Source: Lachnospiraceae bacterium UBA2868 (GTDB lineage: Bacteria > Bacillota_A > Clostridia > Lachnospirales > Lachnospiraceae). Taken from it: a stretch of DNA of 5,545 nt. The position numbers and the translations under genes were made by a program. The notes under the pieces were generated by a model. It was given only the letters and a program-made list of their open reading frames with translations. It searched no databases and had not been told where the DNA came from. Below are positions 1-5,156 of the stretch, in pieces (position 1 is the stretch's first letter; each line of letters starts with the position of its first letter). The DNA lies in contig DEEW01000134.1 in the NCBI GenBank assembly GCA_002350465.1, positions 16,421-21,965 of the forward strand, read 5' to 3'.

Positions 1-313
1 ATGGGAAACAACCTTTGCGGAGTGGCTGAGGTGCAGCCATTTGAATGGGAAGGATTCCGTTATGGTATTCTCGGTCGGCGGCGGAAGCGAGACAACATCA
101 CTTAATATTGTAAATGCGCTTAAGCTTGCCAAGGAACGGGGCTCAAAAATCATTTCCATAGTTTCGAGAAACGGCGGATATTCAAAACAGGTCAGCGATG
201 CCTGTGTTCTGATACCTGTTGTGGATGATAAAAGGATAACTCCCCATGCAGAAGGGTGGCAGGGAGTTGTATGGCATCTGATGGTAAACGCTTTGGTAAA
301 TGAGGGGGAATAA
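1..313 (+). CDS. SIS-domain sugar-phosphate isomerase, GmhA-like (5' truncated by window edge)
   Basis: This is the C-terminal part of a SIS (sugar isomerase) fold protein. The reading frame is open from base 2, so the gene begins outside the window and the TTG at 41 is internal. About 103 codons are visible, ending at TAA 311-313. The translation begins WETTFAEWLRCSHLNGKDSV, followed by VFSVGGGSETTS, the glycine/serine phosphosugar-binding loop of SIS domains (GISTSGNS in E. coli GmhA), then a strand-helix segment with RNGGYSKQVSDACVLIP and a C-terminal helix with EGWQGVVWHLMV. By eye, the His of VVWHLMV lines up with the C-terminal active-site His of GmhA (sedoheptulose-7-phosphate isomerase). 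The family therefore suggests a cytosolic phosphoheptose isomerase or a close paralogue; the exact substrate cannot be read from this part. The stop lies one base before the transaldolase start, so the two are co-transcribed and probably translationally coupled. Confidence 0.85.
   Translation, partial: WETTFAEWLRCSHLNGKDSVMVFSVGGGSETTSLNIVNALKLAKERGSKIISIVSRNGGYSKQVSDACVLIPVVDDKRITPHAEGWQGVVWHLMVNALVNEGE
302..308 (+). promoter_or_regulatory. Ribosome binding site that sets the transaldolase start
   Basis: A purine-rich GAGGGGG lies six bases before the ATG at 315, and it lies inside the last codons of the SIS gene. The in-frame ATG at 300 would have this motif inside its own coding sequence and has no site of its own. 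This argues for initiation at 315. Confidence 0.7.
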
Positions 314-314
314 T

Positions 315-1034
315 ATGAATGTTAATGATCTTACCATAACGATATACGCTGACGGAGCGGATATCGAAGGAATGAAGGAAGAATACAATAAAGGTATCGT
401 AAAGGGATTTACAACAAATCCGACGCTTATGAAGAAAGCCGGAGTAAAGGATTACGTTACTTTTGCGAAGGAATGTGTCAGGGAAATACCGGATCTGCCG
501 CTTTCGCTTGAAGTTTTCGCGGATGATTTTCCCGGGATGGAAGAGGAAGCCAGGATCATATGCGGACTCGGAAAGAATGTGTTCGTCAAGATCCCGATCA
601 CTAATTCAAAGGGCGAGTCAAGTATTCCTCTGATCAGGAAGCTGTCCGCCGAGGGACTGAAGCTCAATGTTACGGCAATACTTACGATGGAGCAGATTGA
701 GCAGACTGTAGATGCTTTTGCCGAAGGAACCGAAAACATTGTTTCGGTATTTGCCGGAAGGATAATGGATACGGGCGTCGATGCGGTACCTATGATGAAG
801 AAGGCAAAGGAGATTGCATCGAAAAAGCCGGGAACACTTACATTGTGGGCAAGCTGCAGGGAAGTGTACAATATCATTCAGGCACAGGAGTCGGGGACGG
901 ACATAATAACAGTCACCAATGCGATTCTGGCAAAACTTCCCAATTTTGGCAAAGATCTTTCACAACTTTCTCTTGAGACGGTTCAGATGTTTGTGAATGA
1001 TGGCAAGAGCCTCGGATACAGTATTCGCGCGTGA
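315..1034 (+). CDS. Transaldolase-family protein (transaldolase / fructose-6-phosphate aldolase superfamily)
   Basis: This is a complete 239-residue class I (Schiff-base) aldolase of the short transaldolase family, a cytosolic TIM barrel. Visible landmarks: IYADGAD with the catalytic-type Asp13 on strand 1; KGFTTNPTLMKKAG at 30-43, the family signature with Asn35; LEVFADD at 65-71; VFVKIPIT at 89-96, where Lys92 is the expected Schiff-base lysine; KLNVTAILT at 116-124; VFAGRIMDTG at 145-154; and LWASCRE at 177-183. All expected active-site positions are kept. The family transfers dihydroxyacetone units between sugar phosphates (for example fructose-6-P and erythrose-4-P to sedoheptulose-7-P and glyceraldehyde-3-P) or cleaves fructose-6-P; sequence alone does not decide between these. 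The ATG at 315 is chosen over the in-frame ATG at 300 because of the ribosome binding site at 302-308. It follows the SIS gene by one base, suggesting a shared role in heptulose or heptose phosphate metabolism. Confidence 0.93.
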   Translation: MNVNDLTITIYADGADIEGMKEEYNKGIVKGFTTNPTLMKKAGVKDYVTFAKECVREIPDLPLSLEVFADDFPGMEEEARIICGLGKNVFVKIPITNSKGESSIPLIRKLSAEGLKLNVTAILTMEQIEQTVDAFAEGTENIVSVFAGRIMDTGVDAVPMMKKAKEIASKKPGTLTLWASCREVYNIIQAQESGTDIITVTNAILAKLPNFGKDLSQLSLETVQMFVNDGKSLGYSIRA

Positions 1035-1058
1035 TTCTCTTGTTAAGTTGCATAATTT

Positions 1059-1097
1059 ATCTGAATAATATACAGATTTGTGGTAATTATTCACAAA
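1059..1097. repeat. Two adjacent short inverted repeats downstream of the transaldolase gene
   Basis: ATCTG (1059-1063) and CAGAT (1073-1077) form a 5-base inverted repeat with a 9-base spacer. TTTGTG (1077-1082) and CACAAA (1092-1097) form a 6-base inverted repeat, also with a 9-base spacer. They lie between the transaldolase stop and the promoter at 1111. There is no T-tract, so they are not a classical terminator. They could be weak mRNA 3'-end hairpins, an operator upstream of the next promoter, or chance in AT-rich DNA. Confidence 0.3.
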
Positions 1098-1110
1098 AAT
1101 ATGCAAAAAG

Positions 1111-1139
1111 TTGACAAAACCGCATAACTGCGATATATT
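1111..1139 (+). promoter_or_regulatory. Strong sigma-A (sigma70-type) promoter for the repeat-tailed small protein
   Basis: The -35 TTGACA (1111-1116) is a perfect consensus match. A 17-base spacer (1117-1133) separates it from TATATT (1134-1139), a 5/6 match to TATAAT. Transcription should start near 1146, giving a 5' leader of about 73 bases before the ATG at 1219. The spacer contains the small palindrome CGCA-TAAC-TGCG (1121-1132). This is the best promoter in the window and implies that the downstream gene is expressed independently and well. Confidence 0.85.
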
Positions 1140-1218
1140 TCTTATTGCACGTAACGATTTTGCTTAATTTTAAAGTGTTTTATGATGATAAAGGAAGCTT
1201 GAAAGGAGAATTATTATC

Positions 1219-1710
1219 ATGGCAGACGTTAAGAAACCTACTGTAACAGTTAAAAAGGCTGTTGTTACGGAGCCCGAAAAGGCTAAAGAGGCTATCAAGG
1301 CAGCTGTAGCTGAGCAGAAAGCAGCAGCACCCGCTAAGAAGGCAGCACCTGCAAAGAAGGCACCCGCAAAGAAGGCAGCACCTGCAAAGAAGGCAGCAGC
1401 ACCCGCTAAGAAGGCAGCACCTGCTAAAAAGGCAGCACCCGCTAAGAAGGCACCTGCAAAGAAGGCAGCAAAGAAGACAGTTGTTAAGACAAATGCAGTA
1501 TTTGCACTTAACGATACAAAGAATGTATCAGCAGATGCACTCTTCAAACAGTATCTTAAGACAGCAAAGGATCGTGCTAAATACGATCTCGGAATCAAGG
1601 TTGCTGACATCAAGAGCATTGATATCTATGTAAATGTTGCTGAGCAGAAGGTTTACAGCGTTATTAACGGTGAAGTTAACGATTCATTTGATATGTACTT
1701 CGATTTCTGA
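1219..1710 (+). CDS. Small basic protein with an Ala/Lys/Pro repeat region and conserved C-terminal domain (possibly DUF6465-like)
   Basis: This complete 163-residue protein starts at ATG 1219 behind AAAGGAG (1202-1208), with its own strong promoter. It has three parts. Residues 1-35 are a charged segment, probably helical (EPEKAKEAIKAAVAEQK). Residues 36-86 are a low-complexity array with eight PAKK cores, closely resembling the C-terminal tails of histone H1 and bacterial H1-like proteins. Residues 92-163 are a compact, non-repetitive domain with the pattern IKSIDIYVNVAEQKVYSVIN, followed by an acidic end (NDSFDMYFDF). I see no signal peptide or membrane segment, so it should be cytosolic. 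The layout resembles uncharacterised clostridial proteins annotated DUF6465, but that name is from memory and tentative. Binding of the lysine-rich region to DNA, RNA or another polyanion is an inference. A terminator follows directly, so the gene forms its own transcription unit. Confidence 0.9.
   Translation: MADVKKPTVTVKKAVVTEPEKAKEAIKAAVAEQKAAAPAKKAAPAKKAPAKKAAPAKKAAAPAKKAAPAKKAAPAKKAPAKKAAKKTVVKTNAVFALNDTKNVSADALFKQYLKTAKDRAKYDLGIKVADIKSIDIYVNVAEQKVYSVINGEVNDSFDMYFDF
1324..1476 (+). repeat. In-frame tandem repeats encoding (A)APAKK units
   Basis: Nine tandem units start at 1324, 1342, 1360, 1375, 1393, 1414, 1432, 1450 and 1465, with lengths of 18, 18, 15, 18, 21, 18, 18, 15 and 12 bases. 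A typical unit reads GCA GCA CCT GCA AAG AAG. Eight encode PAKK cores (residues 38, 44, 49, 55, 62, 68, 74, 79) and the last encodes AAKK. All length differences are multiples of three, so the frame is preserved. Near-identical DNA in the units makes copy-number change by slippage or recombination likely between strains. Confidence 0.9.
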
Positions 1711-1740
1711 TCCGGCTATCGTAAAGATAAATGATTTTAC

Positions 1741-1771
1741 ACGGGGACTAGCGATAGTCCCCGTATTTTTT
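1741..1771 (+). terminator. Rho-independent terminator of the small basic protein gene, abutting the hydratase RBS
   Basis: A perfect 10-base stem, ACGGGGACTA (1741-1750) with TAGTCCCCGT (1755-1764), closes a GCGA loop and is followed by ATTTTTT (1765-1771). It lies 30 bases after the TGA at 1708-1710. A weaker 6-base stem, GTAAAG (1721-1726) with TTTTAC (1735-1740), sits directly before it. The reverse strand has no usable T-tract, so it should act in the plus direction only. The hydratase Shine-Dalgarno begins at the next base. Confidence 0.93.
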
Positions 1772-1777
1772 CGGAGG
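1772..1777 (+). promoter_or_regulatory. Ribosome binding site that sets the hydratase start
   Basis: CGGAGG ends eight bases before ATG 1786, an ideal spacing. The in-frame TTG at 1783 would leave only five bases. The motif starts immediately after the terminator T-tract, so any transcript that reads through the terminator carries a free site. Confidence 0.8.
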
Positions 1778-1785
1778 TTGACTTG

Positions 1786-4062
1786 ATGATCAAATTGCAT
1801 GATGAAGGAGTGTTTCTTATTGGCGGTGAGCAGATCGTGTCCGACAGGGACGGATCGTTTCAAAGTGCCGGTTTTTCCAAAGAAGAGGCATCCAAGAGCA
1901 CAATAGCATACAGGATTTTGTCTGAACACAATACGTCGGATGATATGGAGAAGCTACGGATCAAATTCGATAAGCTTACATCCCACGATATTACATATGT
2001 GGGGATAATCCAGACCGCCCGTGCGTCGGGACTTGAGAAATTCCCCATTCCTTATGTTCTGACCAACTGCCACAACAGTCTGTGCGCAGTAGGAGGAACG
2101 ATAAATGAGGATGATCACATGTTCGGTCTGACCTGTGCCAAGAAATACGGTGGTGTCTATGTTCCTCCTCATCAGGCGGTGATCCATCAGTTTGCCCGTG
2201 AAATGCTTGCAGGTGGCGGCAAGATGATACTCGGATCGGACTCCCACACAAGATACGGAGCACTGGGAACCATGGCCATGGGTGAAGGCGGTCCCGAACT
2301 TGTAAAACAGCTTTTGGGCCGTACTTACGACATCAACCGTCCCGAGGTCGTTGCGGTGTATATGACAGGAGAGCCAAAGCCCGGAGTAGGGCCTCAGGAC
2401 GTAGCTCTCGCCATTATCGGTGCTGTGTTTGATAACGGCTATGTCAAGAATAAGGTTATGGAATTTGTCGGTCCCGGAGTAGAGACGCTAAGTGCTGATT
2501 TTCGTATCGGAGTGGACGTTATGACCACGGAGACCACCTGCCTTTCATCCATATGGCAGACAGATGACAAGATAAGGGAATTCTATGCTGTCCATGGCAG
2601 GGAGAGTGATTACAAGGAACTTGTTCCCGGAGAGGTCGTTTATTATGACGGAATGATTGAGATCGATCTGTCTGCTATCGAGCCTATGATAGCAATGCCT
2701 TTCCATCCGAGCAATACTTACACTATAGACGAAGTTAATGCAAATCTTGAGGATATATTGCATGATGTTGAGAAGAAGGCTGCGATTTCTCTTGATAATG
2801 CGGTTCCTTATAAACTGACCGACAAGATCAGAGATGGTAAACTCTATGTTGAGCAGGGAATCGTTGCCGGATGCGCCGGCGGCGGATTCGAGAATATTTG
2901 CGCCGTATCGGATATTCTCGACGGGAAAAATATCGGCGCCGATGAGTTCACATTGAGTGTTTACCCGGCATCCATGCCAATATACATGGAGCTTATCAAA
3001 AACGGATGTGCGGCAAAACTGCTTGAGACAGGTGCGGTACTCAAGACCGCATTTTGCGGACCGTGCTTCGGTGCGGGAGATACACCGGCCAATAACGCAT
3101 TTTCCATCAGACATTCGACAAGAAACTTCCCGAACAGGGAGGGCAGCAAGCTCCAGAGCGGACAGATCAGTTCGGTTGCGCTTATGGATGCCAGATCCAT
3201 CGCTGCTACGGCCGCTAACAAAGGATATCTTACAAGTGCAACAAAACAGATAGAAAAAGACACGCTGAAGAAATACAAATACTCTTTTGACAGTACGATC
3301 TATGCAAACAGAGTATTTGATTCAAAGGGTGTGGCAGACCCCGCCCAGGAAATTCATTTCGGGCCGAATATCAAAGACTGGCCGGCTATGGAGGCTTTGC
3401 CTGAAAATCTTGTGCTTAAGGTTGTATCGGAGATCCATGATCCTGTCACAACCACGGATGAGCTTATTCCGTCGGGAGAGACATCCTCGTACAGATCCAA
3501 TCCTCTCGGGCTTGCCGAGTTTGCGCTGTCACGTAAAGATCCGCAGTATGTGGGACGTGCCAAAGAGGTTAAGGCTGCCGAAGACAGAAGAGTTGCCGGA
3601 GAGCATCCATGTGAAGTTCTGCCTGAGATCAAGCCTGTTATGGAGGCGATAAAGGGGCAGTTCCCTGATGTTGACAGGACCAATATCGGAATCGGTTCAA
3701 CGATATTTGCCGTAAAACCGGGTGATGGTTCCGCCAGAGAACAGGCTGCAAGCTGCCAGAAGGTTCTCGGAGGATGGGCAAACATTGCAAATGAATATGC
3801 AACGAAGAGATATCGCAGTAACCTCATTAACTGGGGTATGCTTCCCTTTATAATTGATGAAGGCGACCTTCCGTTTGCAAACCTTGATTATCTGTTTATT
3901 CCGAAGATCAGGGAGGCAGTCGAGAAGAAACTTTCCGATATCGAAGCATATGTTGTAAAGGACGGAAAGCTTGAAAAGTTCATGCTTCATATGGCTGAAC
4001 TTACAGAAGATGAGCGCACTATAATCCTGAAGGGATGCCTGATAAACTATTACGCGTCATAA
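1786..4062 (+). CDS. Aconitase-superfamily hydratase, YbhJ-like ([4Fe-4S] enzyme of unknown substrate)
   Basis: This complete 758-residue protein is the length of E. coli YbhJ (about 750) and has the full aconitase architecture: three N-terminal domains, a linker and the swivelling fourth domain. Landmarks: TNCHNSLC at 93-100; GSDSHT at 150-155 with the active-site Asp-Ser-His; Cys363 in [10 protein letters not shown] and Cys424/Cys427 in [11 protein letters not shown], which match the three aconitase cluster ligands; RNFPNR at 446-451, matching the two substrate-binding arginines; and GSAREQAA at 648-655, which keeps the catalytic-type Ser649 and Arg651. Differences from true aconitase are GCAGGG in place of the SCTNS motif, and Ala650 and Gln653 in place of the usual Ser and His. 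The family reversibly dehydrates and hydrates hydroxy-acids in the cytosol. The substrate here is unknown, and the loop changes suggest it is not ordinary citrate/isocitrate. No convincing promoter lies between the upstream terminator and the RBS. The 3' end overlaps the convergent HAD gene. Confidence 0.93.
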   Translation: MIKLHDEGVFLIGGEQIVSDRDGSFQSAGFSKEEASKSTIAYRILSEHNTSDDMEKLRIKFDKLTSHDITYVGIIQTARASGLEKFPIPYVLTNCHNSLCAVGGTINEDDHMFGLTCAKKYGGVYVPPHQAVIHQFAREMLAGGGKMILGSDSHTRYGALGTMAMGEGGPELVKQLLGRTYDINRPEVVAVYMTGEPKPGVGPQDVALAIIGAVFDNGYVKNKVMEFVGPGVETLSADFRIGVDVMTTETTCLSSIWQTDDKIREFYAVHGRESDYKELVPGEVVYYDGMIEIDLSAIEPMIAMPFHPSNTYTIDEVNANLEDILHDVEKKAAISLDNAVPYKLTDKIRDGKLYVEQGIVAGCAGGGFENICAVSDILDGKNIGADEFTLSVYPASMPIYMELIKNGCAAKLLETGAVLKTAFCGPCFGAGDTPANNAFSIRHSTRNFPNREGSKLQSGQISSVALMDARSIAATAANKGYLTSATKQIEKDTLKKYKYSFDSTIYANRVFDSKGVADPAQEIHFGPNIKDWPAMEALPENLVLKVVSEIHDPVTTTDELIPSGETSSYRSNPLGLAEFALSRKDPQYVGRAKEVKAAEDRRVAGEHPCEVLPEIKPVMEAIKGQFPDVDRTNIGIGSTIFAVKPGDGSAREQAASCQKVLGGWANIANEYATKRYRSNLINWGMLPFIIDEGDLPFANLDYLFIPKIREAVEKKLSDIEAYVVKDGKLEKFMLHMAELTEDERTIILKGCLINYYAS

Positions 4063-4703
4063 TCAAGAACATCCGTAAACCTGCTTATAATACGGCTTCC
4101 GGAAGGTGCGGCAGCTATGATTTTCTCCTTGTCCATCTGTGACCATTCCACAAGGGCAAAATCAGTGCCGGCATTTTTGGCACATAAAGCATCTACGAGT
4201 GCATCGCCTATGTATATGACCCGGCTCATGTCGGTTATATTGACTGCTTTGGCGGCAGTGATAATCGGATCCGGATTGGGCTTGTGATTTTCGGTGTCTT
4301 CCTTGCAGATACCTACATCAAAGAAGTTATCAAGCCCTTTCAGGCGCAGGGTAATGCCGGCGGATACTGTCCGCTTGCTTGTAACGAATCCCTGATGAAT
4401 GCCAAGATCCCTGATCTTATGCATTTCAGAGATCACGCCGTCAAACAGCGGAATTTCGTCATTTTCGAGAAGTACACTGTTGTGTGCAAGATATGCTTTA
4501 AGCAGGGCCTCGGATGTTTTAGGATCGTGCATAGCAAACGTATCGGGAAGCGGCCGGCCTATATAGCTTTTCAGATCCTCGTCGGATCTGTCGCACCGAC
4601 CGAGAACATCCAGATAAGCAAGCTTAAAGCATTTCATTATAAGAGGGATGGAATCCCAAACAGTTCCGTCAAGGTCATACAAAATAAGACCATATTTATT
4701 CAT
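4050..4703 (-). CDS. HAD-superfamily phosphatase, subfamily IA (Gph/PpaX-like)
   Basis: This complete 217-residue protein has all four HAD motifs. Motif I is LYDLDGT, with nucleophile Asp10 and acid/base Asp12. Motif II is VTSK at 107-110, with the Thr/Ser that binds phosphate. Motif III is Lys141 in NHKPNPDP. Motif IV is [16 protein letters not shown] at 164-179, with Asp167 and Asp171 for magnesium. A helical C1 cap lies between motifs I and II (about residues 17-85), which fits the phosphoglycolate phosphatase / PpaX / beta-phosphoglucomutase-like group of cytosolic enzymes. The substrate cannot be told from sequence. The start ATG (4703) has AAAAGGG (4720-4714) upstream. The gene lies 79 bases after the 87-residue gene on the same strand, with no clear terminator or strong promoter between them, so co-transcription is plausible. 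Its last 13 bases overlap the 3' end of the convergent hydratase gene. Confidence 0.93.
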   Translation of the reverse strand: MNKYGLILYDLDGTVWDSIPLIMKCFKLAYLDVLGRCDRSDEDLKSYIGRPLPDTFAMHDPKTSEALLKAYLAHNSVLLENDEIPLFDGVISEMHKIRDLGIHQGFVTSKRTVSAGITLRLKGLDNFFDVGICKEDTENHKPNPDPIITAAKAVNITDMSRVIYIGDALVDALCAKNAGTDFALVEWSQMDKEKIIAAAPSGSRIISRFTDVLDYDA

Positions 4704-4782
4704 GTTTTCTATTCCCTTTTCTTATGCCACCCCGTGCAGTCAGATGTTTTGTTACATAAACTATATCGGATTGTTCCAGCCC

Positions 4783-5046
4783 TCAGTCTTCTTCAAGAAC
4801 GGAGAACTCCAGATAGTCAAAAGGAACCTCTTCTATAAAACTGTCCTGATAGATTCTGACCTTTGAGTACCTTTTGAAATCGGAGATATTTGAATCAAGC
4901 CAGATAGGTCTTGCAATGTCAAAATCATAACCGATCTTTTCTATGGCCGCGAATACCTTGTGTGTACGGGTGTCTTCTTCGGTATTTGTGATAACCATAT
5001 CTCTTGTCATTCGGTTGTCTTTAAAAGTACGTGCCCAAAATTTCAT
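4783..5046 (-). CDS. Conserved-looking 87-residue protein of unknown function
   Basis: This is a complete short ORF (MKFWARTFKDNR... ending EFSVLEED, stop TGA). It has no signal peptide or transmembrane segment and is mildly acidic (18 Asp/Glu against 13 Lys/Arg). Mixed polar and aromatic content (PIWLDSNISDFKRY, FIEEVPFDYLEF) looks like a folded domain, not a chance ORF. The TRTHKVFAAIEKI segment probably forms a helix. I recall similar small hypothetical proteins in clostridia but cannot name a domain or function. No other annotated gene covers this stretch, and a near-consensus promoter lies immediately upstream. The ATG at 5046 has no Shine-Dalgarno and coincides with the predicted transcription start. 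The internal Met codons (residues 13 and 17) also lack good ribosome sites. The downstream HAD gene on the same strand may share its transcript. Confidence 0.75.
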   Translation of the reverse strand: MKFWARTFKDNRMTRDMVITNTEEDTRTHKVFAAIEKIGYDFDIARPIWLDSNISDFKRYSKVRIYQDSFIEEVPFDYLEFSVLEED

Positions 5047-5052
5047 GGTCTG

Positions 5053-5081
5053 ATTATAGTATAAAAAGATATGTTTGTTAA
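5053..5081 (-). promoter_or_regulatory. Promoter for the 87-residue gene, predicted leaderless start
   Basis: On the minus strand, TTAACA (5081-5076, 5/6 match to -35) is followed by a 17-base spacer and TATAAT (5058-5053, perfect -10). Counting seven bases past the -10 places transcription start at 5046, which is the A of the ATG. The mRNA would have essentially no 5' leader. Confidence 0.75.
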
Positions 5082-5116
5082 GAATCGGTGAAATGATACT
5101 AGCGAACGGTTTTATA

Positions 5117-5125
5117 TGATATAAT
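5117..5125 (+). promoter_or_regulatory. Extended -10 promoter for the small alarmone synthetase
   Basis: TGATATAAT (5117-5125) is a perfect extended -10 element (TGnTATAAT). No good -35 lies at the proper distance (TACTAG at 5097-5102), as is common for extended -10 promoters. Predicted start is near 5132, giving a leader of about 25 bases with GGGGG (5143-5147) as ribosome binding site. It faces away from the promoter at 5053-5081, with about 35 bases between the two -10 elements' facing regions. Confidence 0.7.
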
Positions 5126-5156
5126 ATATAACAAGAAATATTGGGGGTACATTTTT

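Noticed and set aside
300..314. In-frame ATG five codons upstream of the transaldolase start
   Set aside because: It lacks its own ribosome binding site, and the GAGGGGG serving ATG 315 lies inside those five codons.
1059..1097. Terminator for the SIS-transaldolase operon
   Set aside because: The stems are only 5-6 AT-rich pairs with 9-base loops and no T-tract, so I list them only as inverted repeats.
1170..1619. 149-residue minus-strand ORF with hydrophobic AFFAGA repeats
   Set aside because: It is the antisense shadow of the AAPAKK repeat. The repetitive GC-periodic codons remove stops on the other strand, there is no RBS logic, and it crosses the promoter leader of the real gene.
1783..1785. 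TTG immediately upstream of the hydratase ATG
   Set aside because: Spacing from GGAGG to ATG 1786 is optimal (8 bases), and ATG is the stronger initiator.
2545..3114. 189-residue minus-strand ORF within the hydratase
   Set aside because: It is fully inside a gene with clear family motifs, including the strand opposite the Fe-S cysteines; it is a shadow ORF.
4096..4105. Perfect 10-base palindrome CTTCCGGAAG inside the HAD gene
   Set aside because: It has no loop or T-tract and lies in coding sequence; a 10-base palindrome by chance is unremarkable.
4704..4782. Possible separate promoter or terminator between the 87-residue gene and the HAD gene
   Set aside because: Only weak TATAGT-like elements with poor spacing and no stable hairpin were seen, apart from the HAD ribosome binding site at 4714-4720.
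4284..4838. 184-residue plus-strand ORF
   Set aside because: It lies antisense to the HAD gene, which has all four catalytic motifs, and its translation shows no recognisable domain.
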